Notes under the pieces: model-generated
The model's input: the letters and a program-made list of their open reading frames with translations, nothing else
Told to the model about the DNA's origin: nothing
Database searches by the model: none
Shown here: positions 23,886 to 35,257 of the stretch, in pieces
How positions within the stretch are numbered: position 1 is the stretch's first letter
Layout: every line of letters starts with the position of its first letter
NCBI GenBank assembly: GCA_037043455.1
Contig: JAWPHD010001804.1
Span: forward strand, 186,001-250,000
Source of the DNA: Cyrtodaria siliqua
Taxonomy: Eukaryota > Mollusca > Bivalvia > Adapedonta > Hiatellidae
Length of the DNA: 64,000 nt
Direction of reading: 5' to 3'
Translations under genes and position numbers: made by a program

Positions 23886-24232
23886 TGATTTGTCGTGTTT
23901 AATGTCAATAAGTGAACAATATTGATGACGACATGACGTAATAAATTTGATTAAGTCATCAAATTTCTTATCGACATATTGAAATATAACTAGTCAAGAC
24001 GACATACAGCAACTAAACTTATTTAATTGACGAAAATTTCGACTTCAGTCTTTCTGACATGTGAAGGTAAATCGTACTAAGTTGCATTCTTTCAAATCGA
24101 AATGATTCAAGAAACACGCCGTAAGTCGAGAAAATGGGGTCGAAAAAACGCGAAACAATGCAACAACCCGCCAATTTCGAAGTCTACCAGGAGGTAATTA
24201 ACGCAACAACTGGTGACCCTTATACGTTTCCA
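23886..24232 (-). mobile_element. ~347-bp dispersed arm, copy 2 (inverted)
   Basis: Inverted copy of 11641-11988, from GATTTGTCGTGTTTAATGTC to the TGGAAACG terminus at 24232 (complement). It is followed immediately by the CGA-rich array, just as copy 1 abuts its own 21-bp array. Confidence 0.8.
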
Positions 24233-24985
24233 TACAATTGAAAGAATGTCGCGTTGTCGTGGGCGACATTACGACAATACGACATTGTATCTGGCCCGAC
24301 CGGACACCGTAGTAGACCCTTCTACAGTTTGCAATTATACTTTCTTCTTTGATTGACCGGACGGGCGGTCATCTCTATAACGTGTTCCTAAATCCTTTAA
24401 GGCGGGAAACGTTTGATGAATGTCTTTCACTCCGTTTTGTCGTGCCCTTTGCGGTTTACCCCTTCATACGCTGACGTCAGACAAGTCATCGAGTACATAT
24501 ATATGTACGGTGTCCGGTTGGGGCCAGATACGATGTCGCATTGTCGTGGGCGACAATGCGACGCCCGACAACGCGACATCGTGACATCGCGACATCGCGA
24601 TACGACAGTGCGACATTGCGATACGACAACTCGACAATGCGATACGACATCGCGACATTGCGATACGACTTTGTGACAATTATGTCGTGATGTCGTATTG
24701 CAATGTCGTATTATGTCGTATTGTCGTAATGTCGCCCACGACAACGTGACATTTTTTTCGTAATTGTCGTAATGTCGCCAACCTCATCGCGACATTTCGA
24801 TATAGTTGTCGCTATGTCGTATCGCAATTTCGCGATGTCGTATCGCAATGTCGAGTTGTCATATCGCAATGTCGCATTGTCGTATCGCGATGTCTCGATG
24901 TCACGTTGTCGCGTTGTCGGGCGTCGCATTGTCGATACTGCGACATTGTATCTGGCCCCAAACAGGACACCGTACATATGAGATT
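24233..24985. repeat. CGA-rich 21-bp minisatellite arranged as a large palindrome
   Basis: Units such as GCGATACGACAGTGCGACATT repeat with a 21-bp period. The array reads in one orientation at about 24495-24690 and in the opposite orientation at about 24780-24985, so the halves are inverted repeats. Both outer ends carry GTACGGTGTCC and GGGGCCAGATAC. A third copy of that end (GACATTGTATCTGGCCC) lies at 24284-24312. Open frames here are period artefacts. Confidence 0.88.
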
Positions 24986-25094
24986 AGCGTCTTAGGTTAT
25001 ATTTTGATATGACATGAGCATGTCTGTGTTTCTTCTTGTAACACATAGCTAAGCTTTCTCAAATGTAAGGGGCTAACTTGGCGGGGATTATTTT

Positions 25095-25330
25095 TAGTTA
25101 CACTGTCCTGTTGTTTAGGGATGATGACAGGTTAAGAGTGATGTTTGGTGCACCCTTGATCCGGTTTAAACTCCCCGGTGGTCCTGTTTGCCACTGACCA
25201 TTCCAAGGCAGTACCCCTGTTGTCAACCCTTATATGTGTGTGATGTGCGTTTGAATACTTGTTGGAGTGACTGTATTTTGTGAATGCGACTTTTCCCGTT
25301 GGACCTATAACATTTTCTTTATGAGAATGT
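25095..25330 (+). mobile_element. Orphan 3' tail of the Penelope-like element
   Basis: Matches the untranslated tail of the element at 7.4-8.7 kb. Shared landmarks are GTTAAGAGTGATG, CCGGTTTAAACTCCCC, TTGCCACTGACCATTCCAAGG and a final GCGACTTTTCCCGTTGGA. No coding region is attached, as expected for 5'-truncated retroelement insertions. Confidence 0.7.
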
Positions 25331-25383
25331 TATTTACTTTGTTTATAAAATATAGATCTCTACAAAAGCTTGACGACAACCAA

Positions 25384-25758
25384 AACTTATTCGTGGTAAT
25401 TTAATTCAACTCCGACATTAGAGTTCATGCTTCAGACTTCAGACTTCACACTTCAAATTTCAGAATTCAGAGTTCAGACTTGAGAGTTCAGATTTCAGAG
25501 TTCATATTTCAGACTTCAGAGTTCAGACTTCAAACTTCACACTTCAAAGTTCATACTTCAGTGTTCATATTTCAGACTTCACAGTTCAGACTTTAGAGTT
25601 CAAACTTCAGAGTTCAGAGTTCAGAGTTCAGAGTTCAGATATCAGACTTCAGATTTCAGACTTCAAAGTTCAGTCTTAAATGTTCAGACTTCAGAGTTCA
25701 CACTTCAGACTTCAGAGTTCGAACTTCAACATTTAAATAATTACAACACGAATAAGTT
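25384..25758. repeat. 7-bp TTCAGAN minisatellite within a terminal inverted repeat
   Basis: From about 25424 to 25730 the sequence divides cleanly into about 44 heptamers of the form TTCAGAC / TTCAGAG / TTCAGAT / TTCACAC / TTCATAT, with almost no phase slips. The first three bases are nearly fixed and the last is free. AACTTATTCGTGGTAATTT on the left (25384-25402) is mirrored by AAATAATTACAACACGAATAAGTT on the right (25735-25758). The unit is thus a minisatellite carried by a possible inverted-repeat element. Confidence 0.9.
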
Positions 25759-26439
25759 ATAGTTAATTAAGTCGAAGTGGATGGGCGGGATGGGGTGGTG
25801 TGGTGTGGGTTTGGGGATATCTTCCTCTGAGAAATCTTGAATAAAAACATATACCTAAAACGCTTCAATATGATGCTCCCTCACACACTGTGTGTATGAA
25901 AGGTGGTTGGGGTCCTCTCACAAAACAAATAATTTATACACATGTACTGAAAATGCTGTAATCTGACGAGTTTCTTTGCATTTCTTGTACAATCTAAATA
26001 AAGCTTTATTTTTCAATTATTTTGTACTCACTTTTTTATGGAGAGGGTAGGTTTGGTAGTGTGATAATAATGACTGAAAATGCTACATTCGTTTTTCATT
26101 TCTTTCGTACCCGTATGTGGGCATACAAAACACGCTTACAAAAAAACTTGCCATAAGAAACGCACCCCCACGGCCTTGGCTATGGAAATTACTTGATATT
26201 TCTATTCACCTCGATGCACACCTAAATTACGTTAATTTTTACTGTTTTTGTATGATTTCGTGTTGTTTTAAAAATGTATATCATATAAAGGCAGAGGGCT
26301 TGATTTTGCATTATCTGAGAGGGGGCGGGGTAGGGGTGCAGGGGTGGAATATAACACGACTCTAAAACATTCGCATCTTCGATGTTTAACTTAAAATTTA
26401 TTTGTGTGCGTACAACCTAAATCTTCCCTTATTAATTGA
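25759..26439. other. Non-coding stretch
   Basis: No recognised gene. The 82-codon open frame at 26117-26365 shows no motif. Confidence 0.45.
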
Positions 26440-26704
26440 ACAGTTGAAACAGGGGATATACTCGACCGAAAAAACCTGTCCCTGAACGAGTTTGTAAATA
26501 TTGTAACATCAACAATCGAGGATGAAACTCATTTTTTGATTGACTGCGAGTTTTATTCAGATATTAGATATGAACTTTTTAATGCAGAATATCAAGCTGA
26601 AAACAAGTTTTTGCTGTTTTTATCAACTGAAAAATTAACATTCTTAATTGACTGTGATATGCTACAGCACATATTAGCAAACGTACTTTTAAAAATGTAT
26701 TAAC
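26440..26704 (+). pseudogene. LINE reverse-transcriptase C-terminal fragment
   Basis: The frame reads RGYTRPKKPVPERVCKYCNI, then after a one-base frameshift IEDETHFLIDCEFYSDIRYE, ending ANVLLKMY-stop. The Cys-Cys-His-Cys arrangement (VCKYC...HFLIDC) is the C-terminal zinc-knuckle-like motif of animal non-LTR retrotransposon polymerases. Only about 88 codons remain, as expected for a 5'-truncated copy. Confidence 0.8.
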
Positions 26705-28130
26705 GACGCTCTTTAGCATTGTAAAAATGCATAACTGTGTTATAAAAGTAATTAAAATAAATGTTGTTGTTTTTTTAAAATAATGAGAGTTTGGAATTTA
26801 ATTGTAGTTTTCATGTTAATTATGTGTAAACGAATACTAAATAATAGCTTTAATTATTGAATATATTTAATGCAATACATTTGTAACTTTTATTATGTTT
26901 TAACATGTACAATTGTGTTTTATAGTGTTTCATATGCCTATGATGGCAGGTTATCAAATAACAATGTTGTATACTATTTGTAATAGTAACTGTATTTTAT
27001 ATGTGACACTTTAATACAATATTACTTACTTACTACTTACATGTTAAATTTCTAAAAGAATAATCATTCTGTAATTAATCATGCTTGATTGGACATTTGC
27101 GGGTAGAACACGCCGTTCTTGTGAAAACATTTGTCGAGGAGGTGAGAAAAAGCAGGCACTTTTATTACCCCAATATCCGCTCTGGCGGTAATAAATAATC
27201 AATTAAAAGTAATAAAAGTGTTGTTTAGCTAGGTTTATACAATGCATTTGGTCACTTACCATTTTTTTATAAGTTTAACTTCTAGATGTGTCTTGTAAGT
27301 GTTCATGAATACATTAGACTGTTTATAAGTACAAATAGTCTTATACGAAGAAACAAAAGAAAGTGCGTGTGATCTTTAGGAATAGTTGGAAACTAGAATT
27401 TATGATCGATCGGTAGGTACACTTTTAAAAAATAAATAAAGAATTAAAAATGGTGCATATATATGTGTACTATGTGCAGATATTGTTTTCTATAATGCAG
27501 TAAGTGTTAAGACACTTACCTTATTCTCACACTATTCAACACTACTCAAATAGGAAATTAAAAGAAAGGCATACAAAAAAATTGTATTTCTACTTGAATA
27601 CATCTATTCATAATTTTGATAGAGCATAATCAAACAAATCTGACCAATCACTGACCAGAAATAAAACATACAAATACATTCTGGTAGGTGATAAACTCGG
27701 TCTTTATCATTGTTGTTCAACCAAGTTTAGTGCTTTAATTAAGGTATCTACAGTGTGATTCTTTTAAAACCCTGCATAGTTCATGCACATTCATGCAAAT
27801 TGATTCAATATATGTATCTTTCAAAATTAAAATCTTAAAAAGTATCGTCTTTTTACTCTGCTAAAGATTTTTATTTTACTATAGAACCTAGGGATAAAAA
27901 CCGAGTAACACACATTTTATCACCTACTGAAAATAAGATAAAATCTCAACATCTCTGCAATGGAAAATTATGAATACATTTGTTTGATGCAACAAAATGA
28001 TATTCTTCCGACAGAAAAAAAGTAACACACCGAATACTATGTTTTTTTAAAACGAATGCTATAATGTACGAATCAGTGAACACAAACACACTTGTTTAAG
28101 CAAACAAATACCAATATGATGTCTTTACAA
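26705..28130. other. AT-rich non-coding stretch
   Basis: No gene or clear repeat is recognised; the first ~300 bases are probably the LINE 3' untranslated region. Confidence 0.5.
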
Positions 28131-28132
28131 AA

Positions 28133-28455
28133 TAGGTTATTTCTCATCTAATATAGTATTCATCGATGTACCATTGGATTATATGTCTTCCCTACCATGT
28201 GGATAATTTTCTGTAGAAAGAAACGATTTTTATAAATTACAGATAATATTTCAGCAGAACGTGCAAACACTTTACACGGACCGTCGTAAAGAAAAAATCC
28301 ATTGATAGTGAGTCGTTAAAAAGCTTATTTCTCATTTATCATAGCATTTGTCGAAATAATTGTTCGTTATGTGCAATTTTTTTCGATATGCAGTGAATTT
28401 CTTTAGCAAGAAAACGGTTTTCGTAAGTTATAGAAACTTTTTCATTAAAAAGTGT
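28133..28455 (+). repeat. Diverged ~190-bp tandem pair
   Basis: TTATTTCTCATCTAATATAG...GTATTCATCGATG (28139 on) and TTATTTCTCATTTATCATAG...CATTTGTCGAAA (28325 on) head two related blocks. Both include a GAAAGAAACGATTTTTATAA / GCAAGAAAACGGTTTTCGTA segment. Non-coding. Confidence 0.65.
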
Positions 28456-28500
28456 GATTACCACGCCAACGCCACATTAAATTCACACGCGTGGACAATC

Positions 28501-28857
28501 AGGTTATAATAGCGTAAATGAGTCTCCATTGCCCTTCCATAGTAAAGTTAGAATGTTGACAACCTGTTAAAAACTCAAACCTCGTTAGAATTCTGGGAAA
28601 CTTACTTTATCATGCAAATAAACATGTCTGCTATTAAACATCAACAAGGAAATAGGGGGTTTAATACCTTCTAAGAAGTATTTCTTCAGTTGTATACTAA
28701 CACCGGGTCAAAGGTCAATACTATTTTTACCCCTTGCAATTTCATACCCTGTCTACTTTCACTTCTCCAATTTATACCAAAAACTGTCAAAAACATGATG
28801 AGCTACATTTTCAAATATCAACAACATGTCCAGAATACAGTAACAGCCAAAAAATAA
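28501..28857 (+). repeat. Module A, copy 1
   Basis: Starts AGGTTATAATAGCGTAAATG and ends CAAAAAATAA, where module B begins. The second copy is at 34902-35257 with a few percent divergence, but there it is followed by module C. Non-coding. Confidence 0.9.
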
Positions 28858-29020
28858 TACTGACTATAATATCTGTTATAGTCAACGGTTATTGGATGAC
28901 ACAAAATTAGCGTTTTGAACTTAGGGAGTAAATTTCACGGGGCAGTGTTCGTAGATCTACACCGTCATGTTGGATTCACATCGAGGTACTGTCCTTTAGC
29001 TTATGTTAACAATTTAAATT
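28858..29020 (+). repeat. Module B, copy 1
   Basis: 163 bp, starting TACTGACTATAATATCTG with a 9-bp stem (TGACTATAA / TTATAGTCA) and ending TTAACAATTTAAATT. Copy 2 at 33299-33461 is nearly identical and the same length, but follows module D. Confidence 0.92.
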
Positions 29021-32000
29021 CATTGAAATCATACTCGCATGATCTATCAATTCTTTTTGTCATATTCCTGTTGCTCATGATTTTATCTTCGATTAGGTTG
29101 TATTCGTTTTATTTTAGTCATACAGTATATACGTTGTTGGTCGATGTAAATATAGTCTCCTATTTCACCTTACTAGGTCGGCCATTTTGATTCTAGTCAG
29201 AACAATTTTTCTTTCAATTAACGTAAGCTTTATTTCGTCTCTTTCTTTGTTTCTATTATGTGCGATTCCTTTGCTAATTGATATAACTGTAAATAAATAA
29301 CAACGTTCTCGTATATTATTTAATTAATATTCCCGAAATGTGGGGTTTCCCACGCGATTAGTTTTGCCCTAAATATGCTGCGTGGTTTATGAATGACGTC
29401 ATGCCAGGGAGTAGGTAAACGTTGATTAATATTACTCTCATATTGCGGGTTTGTGTGTGTCGTAATTATTATAAATATATAAAAAAAAATAATAATAATA
29501 ATAAATAAACAAAAATTATTCCAGTTAGTGGGTATTAATATTTCGAATAGGATTTTATTTTCTCAGTTTATACAATGTACGTTGATTTTGTTTTCATATT
29601 CACACTGGATAATGCGTCGTGGAAAGCGAGCGAGTTCGATGGTGCGAGCCAGCTCTGCCGGGAAAAGTCAGCGGTTGCATGTACTGTCTCCCGGTGTAAA
29701 GACATATCGTTCAGCATGTCAGTTATGTCACAGATCGTTGGGTGGTTCGTTTGATTGCAGAAGAGGTCGTACAGGCCGTACAAAGATGTTAGGCAGCTAG
29801 AGGAACAGATGTTACAGATGCCTACGGAAACAGGACTCGTTTTTATACACTTTATTATGGGTTTAAAGTCAGTGGGTTAGTCAGTTGGGTCATATATAAT
29901 ACTAATAATATCATAAAAAGAAAAAAAAAAGAAAAAAAAAAACATAAATAATTGGCTAGATATGTTTTGTTTTTTATGGTATAATTTTTTACACCACTTC
30001 CTGCTGTTGTATAATGCAAACCTCTCCAAATATCATATTTTACACCAGGAGTCTGCAAATGCAAATTTCATTTTCATTGGAGATGTGGGTAAGTGATGTA
30101 TGGCTGTAGATTGTTTCACACCTTTCCTTTTTGTTACACATTGTTACTGCAAACAGTTCACACTAGAAAGTTTAAAAGCTAGGAAGTTTAAAATGGTCTC
30201 CAAGTAATCATTATCCTGTTTGTAATCAGCGTTGTTTAAGCTTCTGCTGCTATTATTTAACTCCAAGGCTGTTCGTGTAATTGTGTTTTATGATGCTAAC
30301 CATGTAATTGGAGTGTTTAGGTAATATGTTTTCTTACTGCTGATAAGTACGTCTCACCAGTTGTTCATTTCACCTAATTTTACCTTGCTGCTGTTGGCTG
30401 TAAGTTGTTGGTCTGCCAATGGAGGCAATGAATATTCATGACCCAGAGCGGTAGGTGACGTCATACCGTCCGAGCGTGCGTATAAGATGGTGCGGAAGTA
30501 TTGTGTCGGATATGGCATTATTTTAATTTGAATTAATACTGTTTAACAGTTAAAAATTATTCATGCCTCAATTGTACTTGCCGTTCTTCTAAATTAACTG
30601 TTTATAAAACATTCCATGCTTATCGTCTAGCGATCAACTTGACATTTATTCAGTTTGCGTACAATAATGTTTTCATTACAGTGACTGTTGTTTTATACTG
30701 ACGATGTTGCTGATGCTGCCTAATTTTAATTGGATCTCTATTACATCTTTCAAGGCTTATTTTGTTTCAATCTTTAGGACATTTTGCCTTATTTTTCAGT
30801 TTGTGTAACCATCAAGTTGACTTAACACGAGTCAACATTTTCTATGTCGGTATCGGATGCAATGTGTGGAACAGGTCATATAGTCCTCCAGTGTTGGTAT
30901 TGTATGTAAAGTTCCACTTTTTACTTCTTACTCATAGCAGCTTTGTGAATTTCGAAACTTTGTCGTGTCGAGTTTGGAAATATATCCCTACAATGTTTAA
31001 TACATTCATATTTAATGCATCGACAGTGCCTTATCAGTGCTTCATCAGTGGTGGACATATTCAAGACATGGCAAATGGTTGCATACTTATCATAATGCCT
31101 CATTTTAAGGCTATTCCATTTTATCATTGGTTTATTGTTGGGCCAATCCATTAGATCGATGAGGTTTTATTTATCCTGCACTAGGTATTTTTGCCAGGGG
31201 TTCATTGAAATTTAGTTATCTGTTACTTTTCGGCTTGTCCCTAGTCAATACACCGCACTTTAAACCAGTTATGTGCATGGTCACTAAATTATAAAACCAC
31301 TTCTGTGCTGTGTCTATTCAAAATAACAACTTTTCTGCAGGGTTCCACAATGCAGTTTGTGCGTGTGTGTGTGTGTGTAGCTCTGGGGTTTTTAGTCAAT
31401 AGTCATAGTCAAAGTTATATAAACATCATGGCGTCCAAAAGGTATATGCACAATAGATCCTGGGCAGGTTGCAAATTGTACTATAATAACACATTTCCTC
31501 CAAGTCACCAACTTCAACTTAGGTTGTCATACAAGAAGATGATAAATGAGACAAATGTCATTCCAATTGTCAGCATCACGATGACATCTTTATGTATTAG
31601 TTACAGGGAGTTTACACAGTTGTGTGGCTAACCTTTTTAATGCGGGCTAGTTCACTTGAAAAGGATACATGTTCTTCGTGTATTGTTGTCGGAGTGTTAG
31701 ATGGTTTAGCCTTTAGATAGTTGTAGTTCATGTACCTATTGATTGACTTACTGTTCATCAATTACTTCGGCGCTTGATGATGATGATTGTTTACACAAGT
31801 CAAAAATCGATCGTAGGTCAAAGGTAAAAATGCAGTTAAAGTCATGTTTACAATAGAAATAAACTTGATTATCCAGGAGACAAAAGTTAATACACTTAAG
31901 AAAATGTGCATATTGTACACAAACAAATGTATATCAGTTGTTTGCTGTCTGAAATGAAAATAACCATGGCACGCGAAACAGTAGGAAAGATACATGCTTT

Positions 32001-32269
32001 ATCAGAAATCATTCAGAGTTCTAAGTCTGCAACTGAGTATCATGTATATGTTACTCTTCATATTATTTAACCGCTTAAGATCGATATTCCTGATGCTAAT
32101 TTAGGCACGTTTAACAGTCAGTTTGTTTTTCTAGACACACATTACAGTTAAATCTCCCTCCAACCTTTACATACTTGATAATTTACTGACATTTATTTAT
32201 TTTGCCAATGTCTGATGCATCAACTCATGTGGTCGTGGAGAAATGATTGAGGGAAATACCCATTAACAG
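29021..32269. other. Largely unannotated stretch with promoter-like motifs
   Basis: Open frames (for example 29528-29800 and 30762-31154) do not resemble known proteins. Two full CRE-type TGACGTCA sites occur at 29394-29401 and 30456-30463, the latter in a small CpG-rich patch (ATACCGTCCGAGCGTGCG). GGTCGGCCATTTTGATT lies at 29175. An interrupted A-rich tract occurs at 29917-29945. These could mark promoters or first exons of an unrecognised gene, but no splice-linked ORF supports that. Confidence 0.4.
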
Positions 32270-32274
32270 TTTTT

Positions 32275-32617
32275 AGATGTGGTCGTTGTTTGTTCTTAAA
32301 TACTTCCTCGGCTTTCATGGCGTTATTCTATCAATCCTTTAGCAAGGACAAGGGCCAGAAAGCGGCTAAACAGTTACGCTGCGAAGGCGATAATAGATAT
32401 TGGGGGCCTTTATTTGCTACACCCAGACATTCAGGCTGATCATACCTGTCTTGAACAGGATGGTGTTCATAATTAACTGTGGGGAACACTTTGTTTCTTA
32501 AACCAGTTAGCATACCCAAACGTTCCGGCTGATGATACCTGTCTTGAACAGGATGGTGTTCATTTATCAAATGTGGGGAACAACTTGTTTCTTAACCAGT
32601 TAGCGGCTGGATTTTAA
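32275..32617 (+). pseudogene. SGNH-hydrolase domain fragment, C-terminal part duplicated
   Basis: The frame reads LPRLSWRYSINPLARTRARK, RLNSYAAKAIIDIGGLYLLH, PDIQADHTCLEQDGVH, then after a small break a second PADDTCLEQDGVHLSNVGNN and LFLNQLAAGF-stop. This is the C-terminal half of an SGNH/GDSL esterase-like domain. The DGVH motif carries the Asp and His of the catalytic triad. The ~92-bp block encoding DHTCLEQDGVH...FLNQL is tandemly repeated. A TAA interrupts the upstream frame (VVVVCS-stop-ILPRLSW). In animal genomes such domains often sit in tyrosine-recombinase or LINE elements, so a TE origin is likely. Confidence 0.7.
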
Positions 32618-32717
32618 TGTTTCATTTAAAGTAGGCAGTGATGAGAAAATAGATATTTTTTGGCACCGTTTCTGTTTTGGGCGTGGCATTCGGATATTTT
32701 GTTTGTGATACACACTC

Positions 32718-32830
32718 TTCGCTGCTGCCAAAAAATGTTTCCCCTATTTTTGGCGGTGGATGGGCGCCTGGACACTCTACTCTATGACTTGGAGTGTCCG
32801 GGCGCCCATCCATATGGCGGGCAGCGAAGG
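32718..32830. repeat. GC-rich inverted repeat
   Basis: GGATGGGCGCCTGGACACTC (32758 on) is mirrored by GGAGTGTCCGGGCGCCCATCC (32791-32811), with a 13-base spacer. Outside it CTTCGCTGCTGCCA (32718) pairs with GGCGGGCAGCGAAG (32816). A ~27-base unpaired block sits within the left arm. It could extrude as a long hairpin. Confidence 0.85.
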
Positions 32831-33298
32831 TGTGAAAGGAAGGACATATAAGTTTCAGTTTAAATTTATTCAGCTCCTGTATACCCAGAGACTGAATTGT
32901 AATCTAAACATAAATTATATACAAATTTGCTGTCCGTACGAATTGATAAAAAACATTTGAATTGATTGAATTCGGTGCACTTGTAATTATGCTTGAATAT
33001 CAACCGTGCTTTCAACACTTGCTTAAATGCTTATCAGAAAAGTTGCTTTCATAATGAACATTTAATTTGGTGCACATGTATTTATGTCCTTAATAGTGTA
33101 ATATTCAATCTGCTTTATTGCTTAATGCTTTCTACTGTAAGGGCTTGCCATAATGGTCTTTTGTGCTTACCGGCAGCCCAATTGTTAAACCCCATGCTTG
33201 GGGCTTGTTTTTCAATCCATGCCACGCCCAATATTTGCCAAATCTATTAAAGTTTAAAAAATATTTTGATGTGTTGTTATTACAGTGCTCTCCAATAA
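32814..33298 (+). repeat. Module D, copy 1
   Basis: About 485 bp, from ATGGCGGGCAGCGAAGG to TGCTCTCCAATAA, followed by module B. A nearly identical copy at 33788-34273 is followed by module C. The 85-codon open frame inside it is identical in both copies but has no recognisable domain. Confidence 0.92.
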
Positions 33299-33461
33299 TA
33301 CTGACTATAATATCTGTTATAGTCAACGGTTATTGGATGACACAAAATTAGCGTTTTGAACTTAGGGAGTAAATTTCACGGGGCAGTGTTCGTAGATCTA
33401 CACCGTCATGTTGGATTCACATCGAGGTACTGTCCTTTAGCTTATGTTAACAATTTAAATT
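33299..33461 (+). repeat. Module B, copy 2
   Basis: 163 bp, nearly identical to 28858-29020. The junction with module D creates a larger hairpin: CCAATAA before the join pairs with TTATTGG inside B. Confidence 0.92.
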
Positions 33462-33723
33462 CCCTCCCTCCCAGCCCACAGGATCATTGATTGCAATCGA
33501 TAATAGTGTTATGAAGTTGTATAAGTACGATAAGCTCATTAAAGAAATTTCATTATTTGTCAATACTTATATTCAAAAGATAGTATTTTATGTTGCAAGA
33601 TCATGTTGCTTTCTCTGAGTTATATATTTTCAGTTGATGTCTTCCTCTGGATCCACTTACGTAGTCAACCATTACTGGTGTGGCATGGATATTAAGAACA
33701 TTTACATGCTTGCTGGAAGTTTT
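33462..33723. other. Unique spacer between module copies
   Basis: Not shared with the other copies, and no feature is recognised. Confidence 0.5.
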
Positions 33724-33787
33724 GTGAAAGGAAGGACATATAAGTTTCAGTTTAAATTTATTCAGCTCCTGTATACCCAGAGACTGA
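33724..33787 (+). repeat. Partial module D
   Basis: Repeats about 64 bases of D (GTGAAAGGAAGGACATATAA to GAGACTGAAT) directly before the full D copy 2. It is probably a local tandem duplication. Confidence 0.88.
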
Positions 33788-34273
33788 ATGGCGGGCAGCG
33801 AAGGTGTGAAAGGAAGGACATATAAGTTTCAGTTTAAATTTATTCAGCTCCTGTATATCCAGAGACTGAATTGTAATCTAAACATAAATTATATACAAAT
33901 TTGCTGTCCGTACGAATTGATAAAAAACATTTGAATTGATTGAATTCGGTGCACTTGTAATTATGCTTGAATATCAACCGTGCTTTCAACACTTGCTTAA
34001 ATGCTTATCAGAAAAGTTGCTTTCATAATGAACATTTAATTTGGTGCACATGTATTTATGTCCTTAATAGTGTAATATTCAATCTGCTTTATTGCTTAAT
34101 GCTTTCTACTGTAAGGGCTTGCCATAATGGTCTTTTGTGCTTACCGGCAGCCCAATTGTTAAACCCCATGCTTGGGGCTTGTTTTTCAATCCATGCCACG
34201 CCCAATATTTGCCAAATCTATTAAAGTTTAAAAAATATTTTGATGTGTTGGTTATAACAGTGCTCTCCAATAA
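33788..34273 (+). repeat. Module D, copy 2
   Basis: Near-identical to 32814-33298 with only a few differences. Ends at the same CCAATAA, followed here by module C. Confidence 0.92.
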
Positions 34274-34377
34274 CAGGAAACTGCACTAAAGAAAGTTTTT
34301 AAAGAAAAAAAGATTAGCACTCTTTAATACAGAACTACTTTCGACTGCACCAGGCGAGCACATCCTGTTGATTTAGT
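34274..34377 (+). repeat. Module C, copy 1
   Basis: 104 bp, CAGGAAACTGCACTAAAG to CCTGTTGATTTAGT. The same length and sequence recur at 35258-35361 after module A. Confidence 0.92.
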
Positions 34378-34901
34378 GTAATTAGACCTATAAGGGATTA
34401 TTTTGCGTCATGTTTTTTAATTAAACTTGTCGATTCAACCCAACAACTTAATAAAAGAACATTTTGACTTGTTTCGCAATGCCGAATGACTTCGTCTTGA
34501 AATTATTGCGATTTAGCTGCGCTTGACCATGCACTAAATCGAGTCGATTTTGTTGCGAAATTAAGAAATAATAAAAAAAGCAATATCTCAGCAACCGTTC
34601 AACATTTTCTCATCAAATCAACTCTGGTGGTTTTGTTTTGCATCCCTGAGTATGTATACCACATTTTGCCATATATCTCTCACAAAAATTCAAAAAAAAT
34701 TAAAAATATCACATTTTTAGAGAAAATCAGAATATTTGAGGAAAAGTTGCCAAAAACACTCTAAAATAGTCTAAAAGTCTGAAATGATATTTTTTTCTCT
34801 GTTTCTGAATTCATCTCAGTTCAACTCACCTATTCAAACAAAATAAATGCCTAGAAAATCATTGTTTATGCAATTCTGAAAAATACATGATTTCTCCTTA
34901 T
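34378..34901. other. Non-coding stretch
   Basis: Contains AAGCAATATCTCAGCAACCG-type sequence that may be repetitive. No gene is recognised. Confidence 0.45.
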
Positions 34902-35257
34902 AGGTTATAATAGCGTAAATGAGTCTCCATTGCCCTTCCATAGTAAAGTTAGAATCTTGACAACCTGTTAAAAACTCAAACCTCGCTAGAGTTCTGGGAA
35001 ACTTACTTTATCATGCAAATAAACATGTCTGCTATTAAACATCAACAAGGAAATAGGGGGTTAAATACCTTCTAAGAAACATTTCTTCAGTTGTATACTA
35101 ACACCGGGTGAAAGGTCAACACTATTTTTACCCCTTGCAATTTCATACCCTGTCTACTTTCACTTCTCAAATTTATATCAAAAACTGTCAAAACATGATG
35201 AGCTGCATTTTCAAATATCAACAACATGTCCAGAATACAGTTACAGCCCAAAAATAA
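34902..35257 (+). repeat. Module A, copy 2
   Basis: Copy of 28501-28857, ending CCAAAAATAA, followed here by module C. Confidence 0.92.

Noticed and set aside
24413..25012. Arg/Cys-rich open frames (MSRCRIA repeats) on both strands
   Set aside because: Artefacts of the 21-bp CGA-rich minisatellite, open in several frames on both strands.
20312..25758. CRISPR-like arrays
   Set aside because: The tandem repeats have no unique spacers of constant length and the sequence is eukaryotic.
30762..31154. 130-codon plus-strand open frame
   Set aside because: No domain is recognised, the opposite strand is also open, and no start or splice context supports it.
32993..33250. 85-codon frame identical at 33967-34224
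   Set aside because: Identity reflects recent duplication of module D, not coding constraint; no domain is seen.
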